Shown here piece by piece: positions 51,138-59,422 of a stretch of 64,000 nt of DNA (positions within the stretch are counted from its first letter, which is position 1; each line of letters opens with the position of its first letter). Position numbers and translations under genes: made by a program. Source of the stretch: JAFMDF01 sp965222705 (lineage in GTDB: Bacteria > Bacteroidota > Bacteroidia > Chitinophagales > Saprospiraceae); the NCBI GenBank assembly GCA_965222705.1, contig CBDCUO010000021.1:186001-250000 (forward strand). Reading direction: 5' to 3'. The notes beneath the pieces are model-generated. The model ran no database searches and was not told the origin of the DNA. It was given only the letters and a program-made list of their open reading frames with translations.

Positions 51138-51224
51138 TTTCCCCCTCTGGAGGGGGCTAGGGGGAGGACTATGGGAGTTATTCTTAAAATTATCCTCCTC
51201 CCGCCCCCTCCGAAGGGGGAGAAG
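51138..51224. repeat. Imperfect palindromic intergenic repeat
   Basis: The left arm ccccctctggagggggctag, followed by ggggagga, pairs with the right arm tcctcctcccgccccctccg, followed by aaggggga, separated by about 22 nt of AT-rich sequence. The arms also contain smaller internal palindromes (cctctggagg). It is G/C-rich against AT-rich flanks. Such elements recur in intergenic regions of Bacteroidota genomes and may fold in RNA. It sits downstream of the symporter gene and upstream of the CarboxypepD_reg-like gene. It occurs once in this window. Confidence 0.65.
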
Positions 51225-51396
51225 AACCGTGCAAATCCTAGAAACTTGTAGGTAAGCTTGAAATTTATTATCCATAAAATTTTTTATCCGTAGTTTTCAA
51301 ATGTATATCCAAAGCTACAAAAAGGAAACGCTTTACAAAACCTTCTGTACGGCTATTACTAGATTATTAACATACCTTTAACTGCAAAAATGGATG

Positions 51397-53034
51397 CTAC
51401 CCTTGAAAATAAAATAAAATGCTGATGATGACCAATACCAAGATTACTGAAGCCACTATATCCCAAAGGGAATAGCTGTTTTGGGCCTCTGCTTTTTGAG
51501 CGGCGGTCAAGGTCCCAAAGGTCAATCCTTTTATTTTTTCTTCCGAAGGAGCGGCGGTCAGTAAGCTAACGCTAATGCAGACCAATACACAGGCAATGAA
51601 CATAAAAATTGCCATATGAGCAAAATTGATAGACGCATAGGTGGCTAGAAGACCACTTGCACCCGCTACTAAATTGCCATCGACATCCAAATAACTGAGC
51701 TCTGCAATAATCCGAACCGTTGCCATGATTAAGCCAAAAAACAAGGTCGCAATGGCGCCTTTTGCATTGATGCGTTTCCATAGGATGCCCAATAAAAAAA
51801 CCGTTGTAATCGGAGGGGCTATATAAGACTGGACACTTTGCAGGTATTTATACAAAGTGCCGCCACCTATTTTTTGCATAATTGGAATCCATGCCATACC
51901 CAGAATGACGACAATAGCCGTGGCGATCCTCCCAATTTGCACCAGTCGCTTTTCCGAACTATGCGGATATAACTTTTTGAACACGTCAATCGTGAATAAG
52001 GTAGAACTGGAATTGAAAACAGAAGCTAGGGAACTCATCAGTGCTGCGATCAAGCCCCCCGCCACCAAGCCTTTCATGCCGGTGGGTAATAAGGTTTGCA
52101 CCAAAACCGGAAAGACCTGGTCACTTTTTTCATAAGTCAAAATGCCTTTTTGTTTGAGAGCAAAGGCGATGATGCCTGGCAGCAAAAAGATAAAAATGGG
52201 CAGAATCTTTAAATAGGCGCCAAAAATAGCCCCCCTTCTGCCGATTTCTATATTATGAGCAGCCAAGGTTCTTTGTACAATATATTGGTCTGTACACCAG
52301 TACCAAATCCCTACGATTGCGCCCCCAAAGACCATTCCCGTCCAGGGAAACTGGGGATCGGAAGCCGGTCGCCACATATTAAAATGCTCCGCCCCTGCCA
52401 AAGCCTTTAGCTCTCCCCAACTGCCGATTGCTTCAAAGCCCTTATAGGTCAAAAACAGCGAGCCCATGATCAAAATAACGGTTTGCAAGGCTTCGGTATA
52501 AACCACTGCGCGCATCCCGCCCAAAATGGTATAAGCCCCTGTAATTAGCACTGTCAACAAGGCACCTTGAAAAAAACTCAAGCCCAGCAAAGCAGAAACG
52601 ACGATCCCGCCCGCATAAATCGTTACAGACACTTTGGTCAGCACGTAGCCGATAATAGAAAAAATAGACAAAAACCACCTGGAGCGACTATCGAATCTTT
52701 TTTCTAAAAACTCTGGCATCGTAAAGGCCCCGCTCCGCATATAAAAGGGCAAAAATAACCAACCCAATAACAAGACAATCCAGGCGTGTAGCTCGTAATG
52801 CGCCATGGGCATCCCGGATTCTGCGCCTGTCCCTGCCAAGCCTACCACATGCTCGGAACCAATATTAGAAGCAAAAATGGAAGCCCCAATAACAAACCAG
52901 CCCACATTCCTACCCGCCAGAAAATAATCTTCGGTATCTTTATTTTTTTGGAGGATGACCCAAATAGCTATTCCAATTAAAAGGGCAAAATAAGCACCCA
53001 ATACGAGCCAATCTAACGTCTGTAAAGTATTCAT
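51397..53034 (-). CDS. Sodium/solute symporter (SSS family, SGLT-like)
   Basis: 545 residues from the ATG at 53034 (NTLQTLDWLVLGAYF); an ATG 12 nt upstream is also possible. About 13-14 hydrophobic membrane segments run the length. Family motifs are DYFLAGRNVGWFVIGASIFA, NIGSEHVVGLAGTGA, GAFTMPEFLEKRF and WYWCTDQYIVQRTLAA. The closest known type is the sodium/sugar (vSGLT-like) transporter, so a sugar or related polyol is the best guess for the substrate, driven by sodium. It stands alone, with no sugar-metabolic operon next to it. Confidence 0.85.
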   Translation of the reverse strand: MNTLQTLDWLVLGAYFALLIGIAIWVILQKNKDTEDYFLAGRNVGWFVIGASIFASNIGSEHVVGLAGTGAESGMPMAHYELHAWIVLLLGWLFLPFYMRSGAFTMPEFLEKRFDSRSRWFLSIFSIIGYVLTKVSVTIYAGGIVVSALLGLSFFQGALLTVLITGAYTILGGMRAVVYTEALQTVILIMGSLFLTYKGFEAIGSWGELKALAGAEHFNMWRPASDPQFPWTGMVFGGAIVGIWYWCTDQYIVQRTLAAHNIEIGRRGAIFGAYLKILPIFIFLLPGIIAFALKQKGILTYEKSDQVFPVLVQTLLPTGMKGLVAGGLIAALMSSLASVFNSSSTLFTIDVFKKLYPHSSEKRLVQIGRIATAIVVILGMAWIPIMQKIGGGTLYKYLQSVQSYIAPPITTVFLLGILWKRINAKGAIATLFFGLIMATVRIIAELSYLDVDGNLVAGASGLLATYASINFAHMAIFMFIACVLVCISVSLLTAAPSEEKIKGLTFGTLTAAQKAEAQNSYSLWDIVASVILVLVIISILFYFQG

Positions 53035-53250
53035 ATGCTTTCGCAATTGTTTTGATGAAAATCCTGCTATTGCGCTTTGATTTGATAATGGAAGCCGATA
53101 GCAGGCGGTAAAGTTAATATTTTCTATAAAATACCCCAGTACAACTTTGCCTTCTACCCCTTTGTCCTATACCCCATTGCTTTTCTTTGATAATATTTTG
53201 GTGATTTATATACAAAATACTAATTTCCTCGCTCATTAATCAAAAGACGT

Positions 53251-53763
53251 ATGAAAATGCCCCTTCCCGAAAAATATACCCATCCACTAGTTGACCACTT
53301 GTCTTTTGATATGGCTTTGGTCAAAAAAGGACAATTCCTGATGGGTAGCCATAGCCAAGCGGCTTATGACGATGAAAAACCCGTTCATCTGGTGCATATA
53401 GCCCATGATTTCTATATGGCTTGTTTTCCCGTCACACAGCAAATTTGGAAAGTCATCATGGACGGGCATGATCCCGCCTACTTTAAAGGGGATCAAAGAC
53501 CCGTAGAGCGAGTCTCCTGGATAGATATTAGAGAAGGCGGGCAGGATAAAGTACTGACGGAAAGTTTTTTGGATCGTTTAAATAAAAAATTCCCACCAAC
53601 AGACAAATGGCAAAATTATCGCTTTAGGCTGCCCACGGAGGCAGAATGGGAATATGCGGCTAAAGGCGGCCATCTGGCGAAGCAACTCCAATGGGAAGGC
53701 AAAAAAGTAATGGGCAAAACAATGGATTATTATACTCAATACAGCAGCAGCGACACGGAGTAG
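53251..53763 (+). CDS. Truncated formylglycine-generating-enzyme-like (SUMF1/FGE-sulfatase) protein
   Basis: 170 residues with no signal peptide. The N-terminal two thirds of an FGE-like domain are clear: ALVKKGQFLMGS, DDEKPVHLVHIAHDFYM, FPVTQQIWKVIM, RPVERVSW and RLPTEAEWEYAAKGG. Missing is the C-terminal third with the G-N-V-W-E and R-G-G-S-W motifs and the catalytic Cys region. The frame ends in an odd, more G/C-rich stretch after 53760. FGE-like proteins without a signal are also seen in bacterial conflict systems beside TIR or caspase proteins. Probably a broken gene; a short active form is unlikely. Confidence 0.65.
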   Translation: MKMPLPEKYTHPLVDHLSFDMALVKKGQFLMGSHSQAAYDDEKPVHLVHIAHDFYMACFPVTQQIWKVIMDGHDPAYFKGDQRPVERVSWIDIREGGQDKVLTESFLDRLNKKFPPTDKWQNYRFRLPTEAEWEYAAKGGHLAKQLQWEGKKVMGKTMDYYTQYSSSDTE

Positions 53764-53895
53764 GCTGCAAGCGGAGCGCAGCCAACGGAGTGGAGTAGCT
53801 ATGTGGGTAGGCCGCCGCCTAGGTAGTTGGCATTCGCCCTTTTAGACCCTTCGCAGTGTAGTGTGGACTTTAGCTGCGGTTGAAAATTTTTAAAA
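53764..53895. other. G/C-rich stretch after the truncated FGE-like gene
   Basis: 132 nt of clearly higher G/C than its surroundings (aagcggagcgcagccaacgg and ggccgccgcctagg) separate the truncated gene from the coiled-coil gene. One plus frame contains a short GSWHSPF stretch that might be a relic of an FGE C-terminal motif, but this is weak. It may be an inserted intergenic repeat that caused the truncation. No terminal repeats were seen. Confidence 0.35.
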
Positions 53896-53940
53896 TTGGA
53901 TATTGGTATAGATATTGTTTTTAAGTTAGAAAGGGAAGTT

Positions 53941-54171
53941 ATGACTGAGAAAACAATCCATGTGAGTCAAAGGTTGATTGATGCCATGTCTGAGTTGGTT
54001 CGGCGCTTGGAGGCGCATTTCCTCTTTTCCAAATCAGAAAAGATTGAAAAAAAACTCGAAGAAATAAAAAAAGAAATCGCACAAATAGAAAAAGATAATC
54101 AGGAAGACATCGAAACACTAGCGGACCGCAAGAAAAAAGCCCAAAAAAAGAAAAAAGATTTTAAACCCTAG
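53941..54171 (+). CDS. Small charged coiled-coil protein
   Basis: 76 residues from the ATG at 53941, preceded by gaaagggaagtt; an upstream in-frame start at 53896 (TTG) would give 91. The sequence is mostly helical and highly charged: TIHVSQRLIDAMSELVRRLE, then SEKIEKKLEEIKKEIAQIE and a Lys-rich tail (KKKAQKKKKDFKP). The heptad-like spacing suggests a coiled coil. No family is recognised. It ends 13 nt from the stop of the TIR gene on the opposite strand. Confidence 0.55.
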   Translation: MTEKTIHVSQRLIDAMSELVRRLEAHFLFSKSEKIEKKLEEIKKEIAQIEKDNQEDIETLADRKKKAQKKKKDFKP

Positions 54172-54184
54172 TGAATATTATACA

Positions 54185-55153
54185 TTATAACTTGCGATAG
54201 CCGTTCCAAAGTTCTTCAATAACAGGATTCAGGATTTTTGAAAGCGGAAGAGCCAAGGATTTTTCTGCCTCTTTGATTTTTTCCTTGAACCCGTCTAGCA
54301 TTTGCAAATAAAGCTGAGCAGAAATCGAATTTACTAATACTTCTTTTTCTTTTAGGAAATCCTGTAACTCTTGAAATTCGACTGCCAGATTATGTTCCAA
54401 TTGAATCGCAATAAAACCTAAATGGCCCCTAATAAATTTTTTGAACTCCTTTTTGTCTATTTGGAACAAATGAAGCAATTGGTCATCGGGATACTCAAGG
54501 AGGTATTCCGTTAATGCTTCCAAGTTATCCATGATCCACTGTCCACATTGAGGTTCAAAAAGTTTTCGCAATTGCCTTTCTTTTCGATGTTGGCGCAACA
54601 TCTGAATAGTCTTATCAAATTCTGGTTGTGGGCTGTCCAGCAGTTCATTCATCCATTTAAGAGAAGTCGAATCAAGATTGCTGCTATTGGGATAAGGAGT
54701 TAATTGCTCTAATTTTGGCAATGAGGCCCGGATCTCCTCTACTACGGTCATCCAAGCCTCATCCATGTTTTTCCAGCTTGTCACGGGTTTTCCGTTTTTA
54801 GGTATCATTTGAAATTTGCCTAGTGAGGTGTTGTGTACATCAGCAGGCCTTATCAATATGGGAACCAAGTGAATTTTTTCCTGTTTTTCTTTTTTGAGTG
54901 CTATTGCTAATTCTACTTGATCAATGTAAGAAGAGGCTAAAAAATCTGCGCTAATCAAACACAAAATGAGCCGGGCCTCCTTTAATTTTTGCTTAATAAG
55001 GTCATTCCATTGCTCACCAGCTTTAATATCTCCCTTATGCCAAATTTCTAATTTATCCTGCCTTAAAATGGCGAGATATTTCAATAATTCTGATTTATAT
55101 ACTTCATCTTCGCGAGCATAAGAAAGAAAAGCAGGTATTTTGATTTGTTCCAT
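54185..55153 (-). CDS. TIR-domain protein
   Basis: 322 residues, cytosolic. The TIR domain covers residues about 6-145: IPAFLSYAREDEVYKSELL (box 1-like), WHKGDIKAGEQWNDLI, ARLILCLISADFLASSY and IDQVELAIALKKEKQEKI, where Glu81 stands at the position of the catalytic Glu of NAD+-cleaving TIRs, then HLVPILIRPAD. Residues 165-322 are predicted helical with no recognised family (LLEYPDDQLLHLF, KEFKKFIRGHLGF). Bacterial TIR proteins of this architecture often act as NADase effectors in antiphage or conflict systems; that role is inferred. The neighbours, a truncated FGE-like gene and a coiled-coil gene, fit an accessory cluster but no sensor or nuclease is visible. Confidence 0.8.
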   Translation of the reverse strand: MEQIKIPAFLSYAREDEVYKSELLKYLAILRQDKLEIWHKGDIKAGEQWNDLIKQKLKEARLILCLISADFLASSYIDQVELAIALKKEKQEKIHLVPILIRPADVHNTSLGKFQMIPKNGKPVTSWKNMDEAWMTVVEEIRASLPKLEQLTPYPNSSNLDSTSLKWMNELLDSPQPEFDKTIQMLRQHRKERQLRKLFEPQCGQWIMDNLEALTEYLLEYPDDQLLHLFQIDKKEFKKFIRGHLGFIAIQLEHNLAVEFQELQDFLKEKEVLVNSISAQLYLQMLDGFKEKIKEAEKSLALPLSKILNPVIEELWNGYRKL

Positions 55154-55195
55154 ATTTGCAGACTTTGATTGCTTAAGCCCAATGGGATAGCAGGC

Positions 55196-55213
55196 AACAG
55201 GCTAAAGCCTTGT
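55196..55213. repeat. Small inverted repeat between the TIR and oxidoreductase genes
   Basis: The minus strand reads acaaggctttagcctgt, an interrupted palindrome with a four-base loop. It lies 6 nt past the stop of the Gfo/Idh gene and 43 nt before the TIR start. No T-run follows, so it is not a standard intrinsic terminator; it may be an mRNA 3' hairpin or a piece of an intergenic repeat. Confidence 0.3.
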
Positions 55214-55218
55214 GCTTT

Positions 55219-56568
55219 TTAAACCACCTTTGTCTGCCCCGGCACTGGAATTGCATAATAGCCGTTTTCGTCTGGCATCACAGGCGGGTTGGCGTCCCAG
55301 GCATATTTAGCAGGAGCCAGGCTAATTTGAGAATTGATCGCCTCCTCCCATTCGATGACTTCCCCCGAATAGGTTGCCATTCTCCCCAAAATAGCGGTCA
55401 TGGTAGCTTTGGCTCCATTTTCGGCATCGGCGTATTTGTATTCGCCCTTAGCGACGGCTTCAAAGAGCAGGTCATGCTCTACTTGATAAGGATTGGGGTC
55501 TTTTTTATCATTATAATCCATAATCTTATAGCCGCTATTGGTCAAAATGACCCCTGGGTTGGGTGCGGAACCATTGGTTCCCTGAAAGGACTCGGTCACT
55601 CGACTCATGCAGCCTTTGATATGGCGACATTGGCTAAACATTCTGGATCCGTCGGCGTATTCGTATTCGACAAAATGGTGGTCGAAAATCTCTCCATGAT
55701 CCTTGCCATTTCTTACCTGCCGTCCGCCCATTCCATGTGCGCGCACTGGATAAGCCTGTTTGGCCCAATTGCCCACATCCAGATTGTGGATGTGCTGCTC
55801 GGTGATATGGTCACCGCAGAGCCAGTTGAAATAGTACCAGTTGCGCATTTGGTATTCCATTTCCGTTTGTCCAGCTTTTCTTGGGCGCACCCAAACGCCG
55901 GCGCTGTTCCAATAAACGCGGGAAGTATGAATGTCCCCAATGACCCCACTGTGCAGCATCTCCACCCATTTCAGGTATTTTTTCTGATAGTGCCGTTGCA
56001 ATCCTACTACTACATTTAGCCTTTTCTTTTTGGCTATCTCTGCTACCTCCAACACCTTTCTTACGCCAGGCGCATCTACGGCTACCGGTTTTTCCATAAA
56101 TACGTGTTTCTGTTGCTTGATAGCCTCTTCAAAGTGAATGGGGCGGAAGCCAGGAGGGGTGGCAATCATCACCACATCGCACAGAAGAATGACCTTTTTA
56201 TAGCCTTCAAAACCGTCAAATTTATGCTCCTCTGGCACCTCGATTTTTGCTCTTAAATCGAGCGGCTCATCCGTTGACCAGTCTTGAAATTTGGGGTCAG
56301 TAATTCTTTTATAACACTTATCCAGATTATCCTTAAAAGCATCGCACATCGCGACCAGTTTTACATTTTGTTGGGTAGTCAAGGCTTGTACAACTGCACC
56401 CGTACCACGGCCCCCACAGCCGATTAGGCCAATTTTTATTGCATCATTTCCGTCAATATGCGCTTTGGCGGCGATTAGGGAAGGGGAGAGCATCATGCCT
56501 CCTACGGCTAAACCAGTGGTTTTAACAAATTTGCGGCGGTTGAGCGAAGACTTAATTGAGTTTTTCAT
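55219..56568 (-). CDS. Tat-exported Gfo/Idh/MocA-family oxidoreductase
   Basis: 449 residues. The N-terminus is a twin-arginine signal (LNRRKFVKTTGLAVGGMML, residues 9-27). The Rossmann motif KIGLIGCGGRGTGA follows at 45-58, and VFMEKPVAVDAPG carries the family EKP motif. The C-terminal part (SRVYWNSAGVWVRPRKAG, WYYFNWLCGDHITEQHIHN) matches the sugar/inositol dehydrogenase-like group common in Bacteroidota and Planctomycetota. It probably oxidises a sugar or sugar derivative with a pre-bound NAD(P) in the periplasm; the substrate is unknown. Start choice is fixed by the Tat motif. Confidence 0.9.
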   Translation of the reverse strand: MKNSIKSSLNRRKFVKTTGLAVGGMMLSPSLIAAKAHIDGNDAIKIGLIGCGGRGTGAVVQALTTQQNVKLVAMCDAFKDNLDKCYKRITDPKFQDWSTDEPLDLRAKIEVPEEHKFDGFEGYKKVILLCDVVMIATPPGFRPIHFEEAIKQQKHVFMEKPVAVDAPGVRKVLEVAEIAKKKRLNVVVGLQRHYQKKYLKWVEMLHSGVIGDIHTSRVYWNSAGVWVRPRKAGQTEMEYQMRNWYYFNWLCGDHITEQHIHNLDVGNWAKQAYPVRAHGMGGRQVRNGKDHGEIFDHHFVEYEYADGSRMFSQCRHIKGCMSRVTESFQGTNGSAPNPGVILTNSGYKIMDYNDKKDPNPYQVEHDLLFEAVAKGEYKYADAENGAKATMTAILGRMATYSGEVIEWEEAINSQISLAPAKYAWDANPPVMPDENGYYAIPVPGQTKVV

Positions 56569-56743
56569 TAGCTATTCTTTATAAGTAATTGGGTCCAATT
56601 ACTTAGGTTTTTATATTTTTGATTTTAAAATTTTCCGCAATATAGCGATTAAATTTTTATCGAAAAAAGAGAAAAAATCGGATACTTCTTGCTGACCTAA
56701 AATGGGGCAGGCATACAGCGGATTTTAGTCTGCAAAACATGAG

Positions 56744-57730
56744 CTAATCTCCTAGCACCAAGGCCCAAAAGGCTTCAATCTCTTCTTTGGTCGGTTGTTT
56801 ATACGGACGAACAATTCTAAATCCAACGAAGGGGGAGTCGGTATTCCACCAAAAACTTTTGGGTATTTGAGGGTCTCTTTCCTTCCATTTAAAACTGGAT
56901 TTTATTCTGGCAGCGCAGCGGTGTTCTTCCTTATCATCGTCCCAGGAACCACCTCTGACGGTTCTTGGATGCAACCGGATAGGTTTGATCCAGGGATTGA
57001 CGGTTTTGTTCATCTCTTCGGTAATGGTGGCATAGGCATCTTCTTGGTATTGGTCCAAAGTCCATTCGGAAACATTGCCCAGCATATCATAAAGGCCCCA
57101 GGAATTGGGGTTTTTCTCGCCGACTTTATGATATTTTTCCATGCTATTGTCATAATGCCAGGCATGGTCGTCCAGCATGCGGGTGTCATCGCCATAATAA
57201 TAGGCCGTTTTTGATTCTGCACGGCAAGCGTATTCCCATTCTGCTTCTGTGGGGAGGCGATAAAAAATACCCGTTTTTTCTGTTAGCCATTTACAATATT
57301 GCAAGGCGGAAAACTGGGTCATACTCACTGCTGGAAAGCCCTCTTTTCCCATGCCAAAAGTAGGGTCCTCGTAAGGTGGGCTAGGGCGAGCAAAAGCATC
57401 GGCATCCCAATCTTCCCGACCTTCGGGAGCCAAATCCAGTTCTTTTTCTCGAAAAATGTTAAATTCATCAAAGGTCACTTCATAAATCCCCATATAAAAG
57501 GAGTCCACGCTTACTTCCACTTGAGGGCCTTCATCTTCCTCTCTATTTTCTTCTGTTTCAGGGCTACCCATAGTAAACGTTCCACCAGGAATTAAAGCTA
57601 ATTGAAAAGAAATAGTCGAACTTGGGATGGAGACAGTCATTATACTGTCAGTTTCTACTGCCGTTTGGGAGAAGATAAGCGTGGTCGTCAGGCTGATAAG
57701 GACAGAGGTTAGGACTGGTTTTTTAAGCAT
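56744..57730 (-). CDS. Exported FGE-like (SUMF1-domain) protein
   Basis: 328 residues from the ATG at 57730, chosen because it begins a good signal peptide (KKPVLTSVLISLTTTLIFSQ) and because a longer form would overlap the YceI gene. The FGE-type domain is complete: LIPGGTFTMGSPETEEN, YEVTFDEFNIF, FPAVSMTQFSALQYCKWL, FYRLPTEAEWEYACRAES, LYDMLGNVSEWTLDQY, RTVRGGSWDDDKEEHRCAAR and SPFVGFRIVRP. Where true formylglycine-generating enzymes have two close Cys after RGGSW, this one has one only (EHRC). It is therefore more likely a structural or binding member, as with GldK/GldJ, than a sulfatase activator. It lies 43 nt after YceI, so the two are probably co-transcribed. Confidence 0.8.
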   Translation of the reverse strand: MLKKPVLTSVLISLTTTLIFSQTAVETDSIMTVSIPSSTISFQLALIPGGTFTMGSPETEENREEDEGPQVEVSVDSFYMGIYEVTFDEFNIFREKELDLAPEGREDWDADAFARPSPPYEDPTFGMGKEGFPAVSMTQFSALQYCKWLTEKTGIFYRLPTEAEWEYACRAESKTAYYYGDDTRMLDDHAWHYDNSMEKYHKVGEKNPNSWGLYDMLGNVSEWTLDQYQEDAYATITEEMNKTVNPWIKPIRLHPRTVRGGSWDDDKEEHRCAARIKSSFKWKERDPQIPKSFWWNTDSPFVGFRIVRPYKQPTKEEIEAFWALVLGD

Positions 57731-57773
57731 CTGATGCAATTTTAAAATTTTGGTTAGTGTTAGCGAATGGTTC

Positions 57774-58376
57774 TTATTCCGAAGCAGCGTAAGCCAATTC
57801 AAAGTGAACGGTAATGTCTTCTCCACAGACTATTTGCCCAAACATGGCGGAGGGCGGTTCTATTTCAAAATCGCTAAATTTTAAGGCTTTACTTCCTTTA
57901 AAGGTCAACTTGCCCGCTGAGTTTTTTTGCCCACTGACATTGACTATCACTTCTTTTGTTACCCCTGCTATTTGGAGTAAGCCAGTGGAAGTTAAGGTAA
58001 AATGATTGTCTGACTGTAAGTTTTGTATCTTAGCAGGCAGGGTTTGGGTATAAATAATGTCGGGATGCTTTGTTGCCTTTAGAGCATTCCTGATTTTTTT
58101 GTTCATAGCAGCTCCCCTGCCACCGTCCAGACTGCTTACTTTTATTTTAAAGGAAAAATGGTCAATGCTCGTTCCTTCTTTTAATTCCAAGGCCAAATGT
58201 TCGGGTAGTCCGCTTATCTCTCCTGCGCTTACTTTCCATTCATGCAAAGTAGAAGTGCCGGTAATGCTTATCTTTGCCATATCCGTTTTGGTTGATCTCA
58301 AAGAAGAACTTTGAGCAATTCCTTGAGAAAAAAAAAATAGTAAGCTCGATAAAATAAAATATTTTGAATTAGACAT
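57774..58376 (-). CDS. YceI-family periplasmic lipid-binding-like protein
   Basis: 200 residues from the ATG at 58376, which gives a normal signal peptide (SNSKYFILSSLLFFFSQGIAQ). YceI-domain features are AKISITGTSTLHEWKV, FSFKIKVSSLDGGRGAAMNKKI, NALKATKHPDIIYTQT, STGLLQIAGVTKEVIVNVSG and KALKFSDFEIEPPSAMFGQI. The family has a lipocalin-like barrel that binds isoprenoid-type lipids. The ligand and role here are unknown. Probably first gene of a two-gene unit with the FGE-like gene. Confidence 0.85.
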   Translation of the reverse strand: MSNSKYFILSSLLFFFSQGIAQSSSLRSTKTDMAKISITGTSTLHEWKVSAGEISGLPEHLALELKEGTSIDHFSFKIKVSSLDGGRGAAMNKKIRNALKATKHPDIIYTQTLPAKIQNLQSDNHFTLTSTGLLQIAGVTKEVIVNVSGQKNSAGKLTFKGSKALKFSDFEIEPPSAMFGQIVCGEDITVHFELAYAASE

Positions 58377-58530
58377 AATAATAGAAAACGATTTTAATAG
58401 CAAGGTTAAAATTTTTTGACCTACAAGGGAAAATTAGCTAAAAATTGGACTGAATTTCCCTTTTTTACAAAAATTAAAACAAGTTTAACGCCTATAATTT
58501 TGACTACAGCTTGAAAGAATAGGTCACTTC

Positions 58531-58563
58531 TTTGCTACAAATGAACAAAATCCCCTAATTTTA
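58531..58563 (+). promoter_or_regulatory. Candidate promoter for the short-chain dehydrogenase gene
   Basis: TTTG at 58531-58534 and TAATTTTA at 58556-58563 are separated by 21 nt, as in the Bacteroidota TTTG / TAnnTTTG promoter; the last base of the -7 box is A instead of G. The predicted transcription start is near 58570, about 29 nt before the start codon. Confidence 0.4.
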
Positions 58564-58598
58564 CTTGCCTATCTAGCACAGAATAGTCGAAATTAAAA

Positions 58599-59396
58599 AT
58601 GATGACCTATCAAAACAAAACGATTTGGATAACCGGTGCTTCAGCAGGCATTGGAGAGGCCTTTGCTTACGCCTTTGCCAAAGAAGGAGCAAATTTAATC
58701 CTCTCCAGCCGAAATGAAAAAGAACTGCAGCGAGTTAAGTCAAATTGCAAGGAAGCAGGTACGGTTTGGGTTGTACCCATTGATTTGGTACAATATGAAA
58801 CGATTGGCAGTACTGTTGAAAAGACTTTATCAGAAGTTGGTCAGGTAGATATGCTGATTAATAATGGAGGCATCTCTCAACGATCTTTGGTAAAAGATAC
58901 GCTTTTGGAGGTAGATAAGCGCATCTTTGATGTCAATTATTTTGGAGCTATAGCCATGACCAAAGCCGTTTTGCCATATATGATGAAACGGAAAAGCGGT
59001 ACGCTAGTCGTTATTTCTAGCGTAGCCGGAAAATTGAGTACCCCCTTGCGGTCCGCTTATTGTGCTTCCAAGCATGCCATTCGTGCCTTTTATGACTCCA
59101 TGCGGACAGAATTGATTCCTTATAATATCCAAGTCACAATTATTTGCCCAGGCTTAATCAAGACCGACATTTCTAAAAATGCGGTAAAAGGCGATGGTTC
59201 AAAATATAATAAAATGGATCAGGGGCAAGCGAATGGAATGCCGGTAGAAGAATGCGTCCGACAATCTATTGCTGCGATTAGAAGCGGAAAAGAAGAAGTA
59301 ATCATTAGTGGAATAAAAGAGAAGTTTGGAGTATATATGAAACGCTTTTTCCCCCGATTATTCTCTATTTACATTAGCAAAATAAAAGTGACTTAG
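58599..59396 (+). CDS. Short-chain dehydrogenase/reductase (SDR family)
   Basis: 265 residues; the second Met (58602) is an equal start choice. Classical SDR features are TGASAGIG (12-19) for coenzyme binding, NNGG (88-91), the catalytic set Ser141, Tyr154 and Lys158 (YCASK), and ICPGLIKTD after strand 6. It resembles the DHRS7-like group, where the substrate is often a retinoid, steroid or fatty acyl compound in eukaryotes; the bacterial substrate is unknown. The C-terminus MKRFFPRLFSIYISKIKV is basic and hydrophobic and may touch the membrane. It converges on the AsmA-family gene with a 26-nt gap. Confidence 0.9.
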   Translation: MMTYQNKTIWITGASAGIGEAFAYAFAKEGANLILSSRNEKELQRVKSNCKEAGTVWVVPIDLVQYETIGSTVEKTLSEVGQVDMLINNGGISQRSLVKDTLLEVDKRIFDVNYFGAIAMTKAVLPYMMKRKSGTLVVISSVAGKLSTPLRSAYCASKHAIRAFYDSMRTELIPYNIQVTIICPGLIKTDISKNAVKGDGSKYNKMDQGQANGMPVEECVRQSIAAIRSGKEEVIISGIKEKFGVYMKRFFPRLFSIYISKIKVT

Positions 59397-59422
59397 CGGA
59401 GTGTTTATAATCAATTGCCAAC

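Noticed and set aside
55210..56019. Plus-strand open frame of 269 codons
   Set aside because: It lies wholly opposite the well-supported Gfo/Idh oxidoreductase gene and encodes no recognisable features.
57731..57826. Longer start for the FGE-like gene
   Set aside because: It would overlap the end of the YceI gene and put 32 residues before a clear signal peptide.
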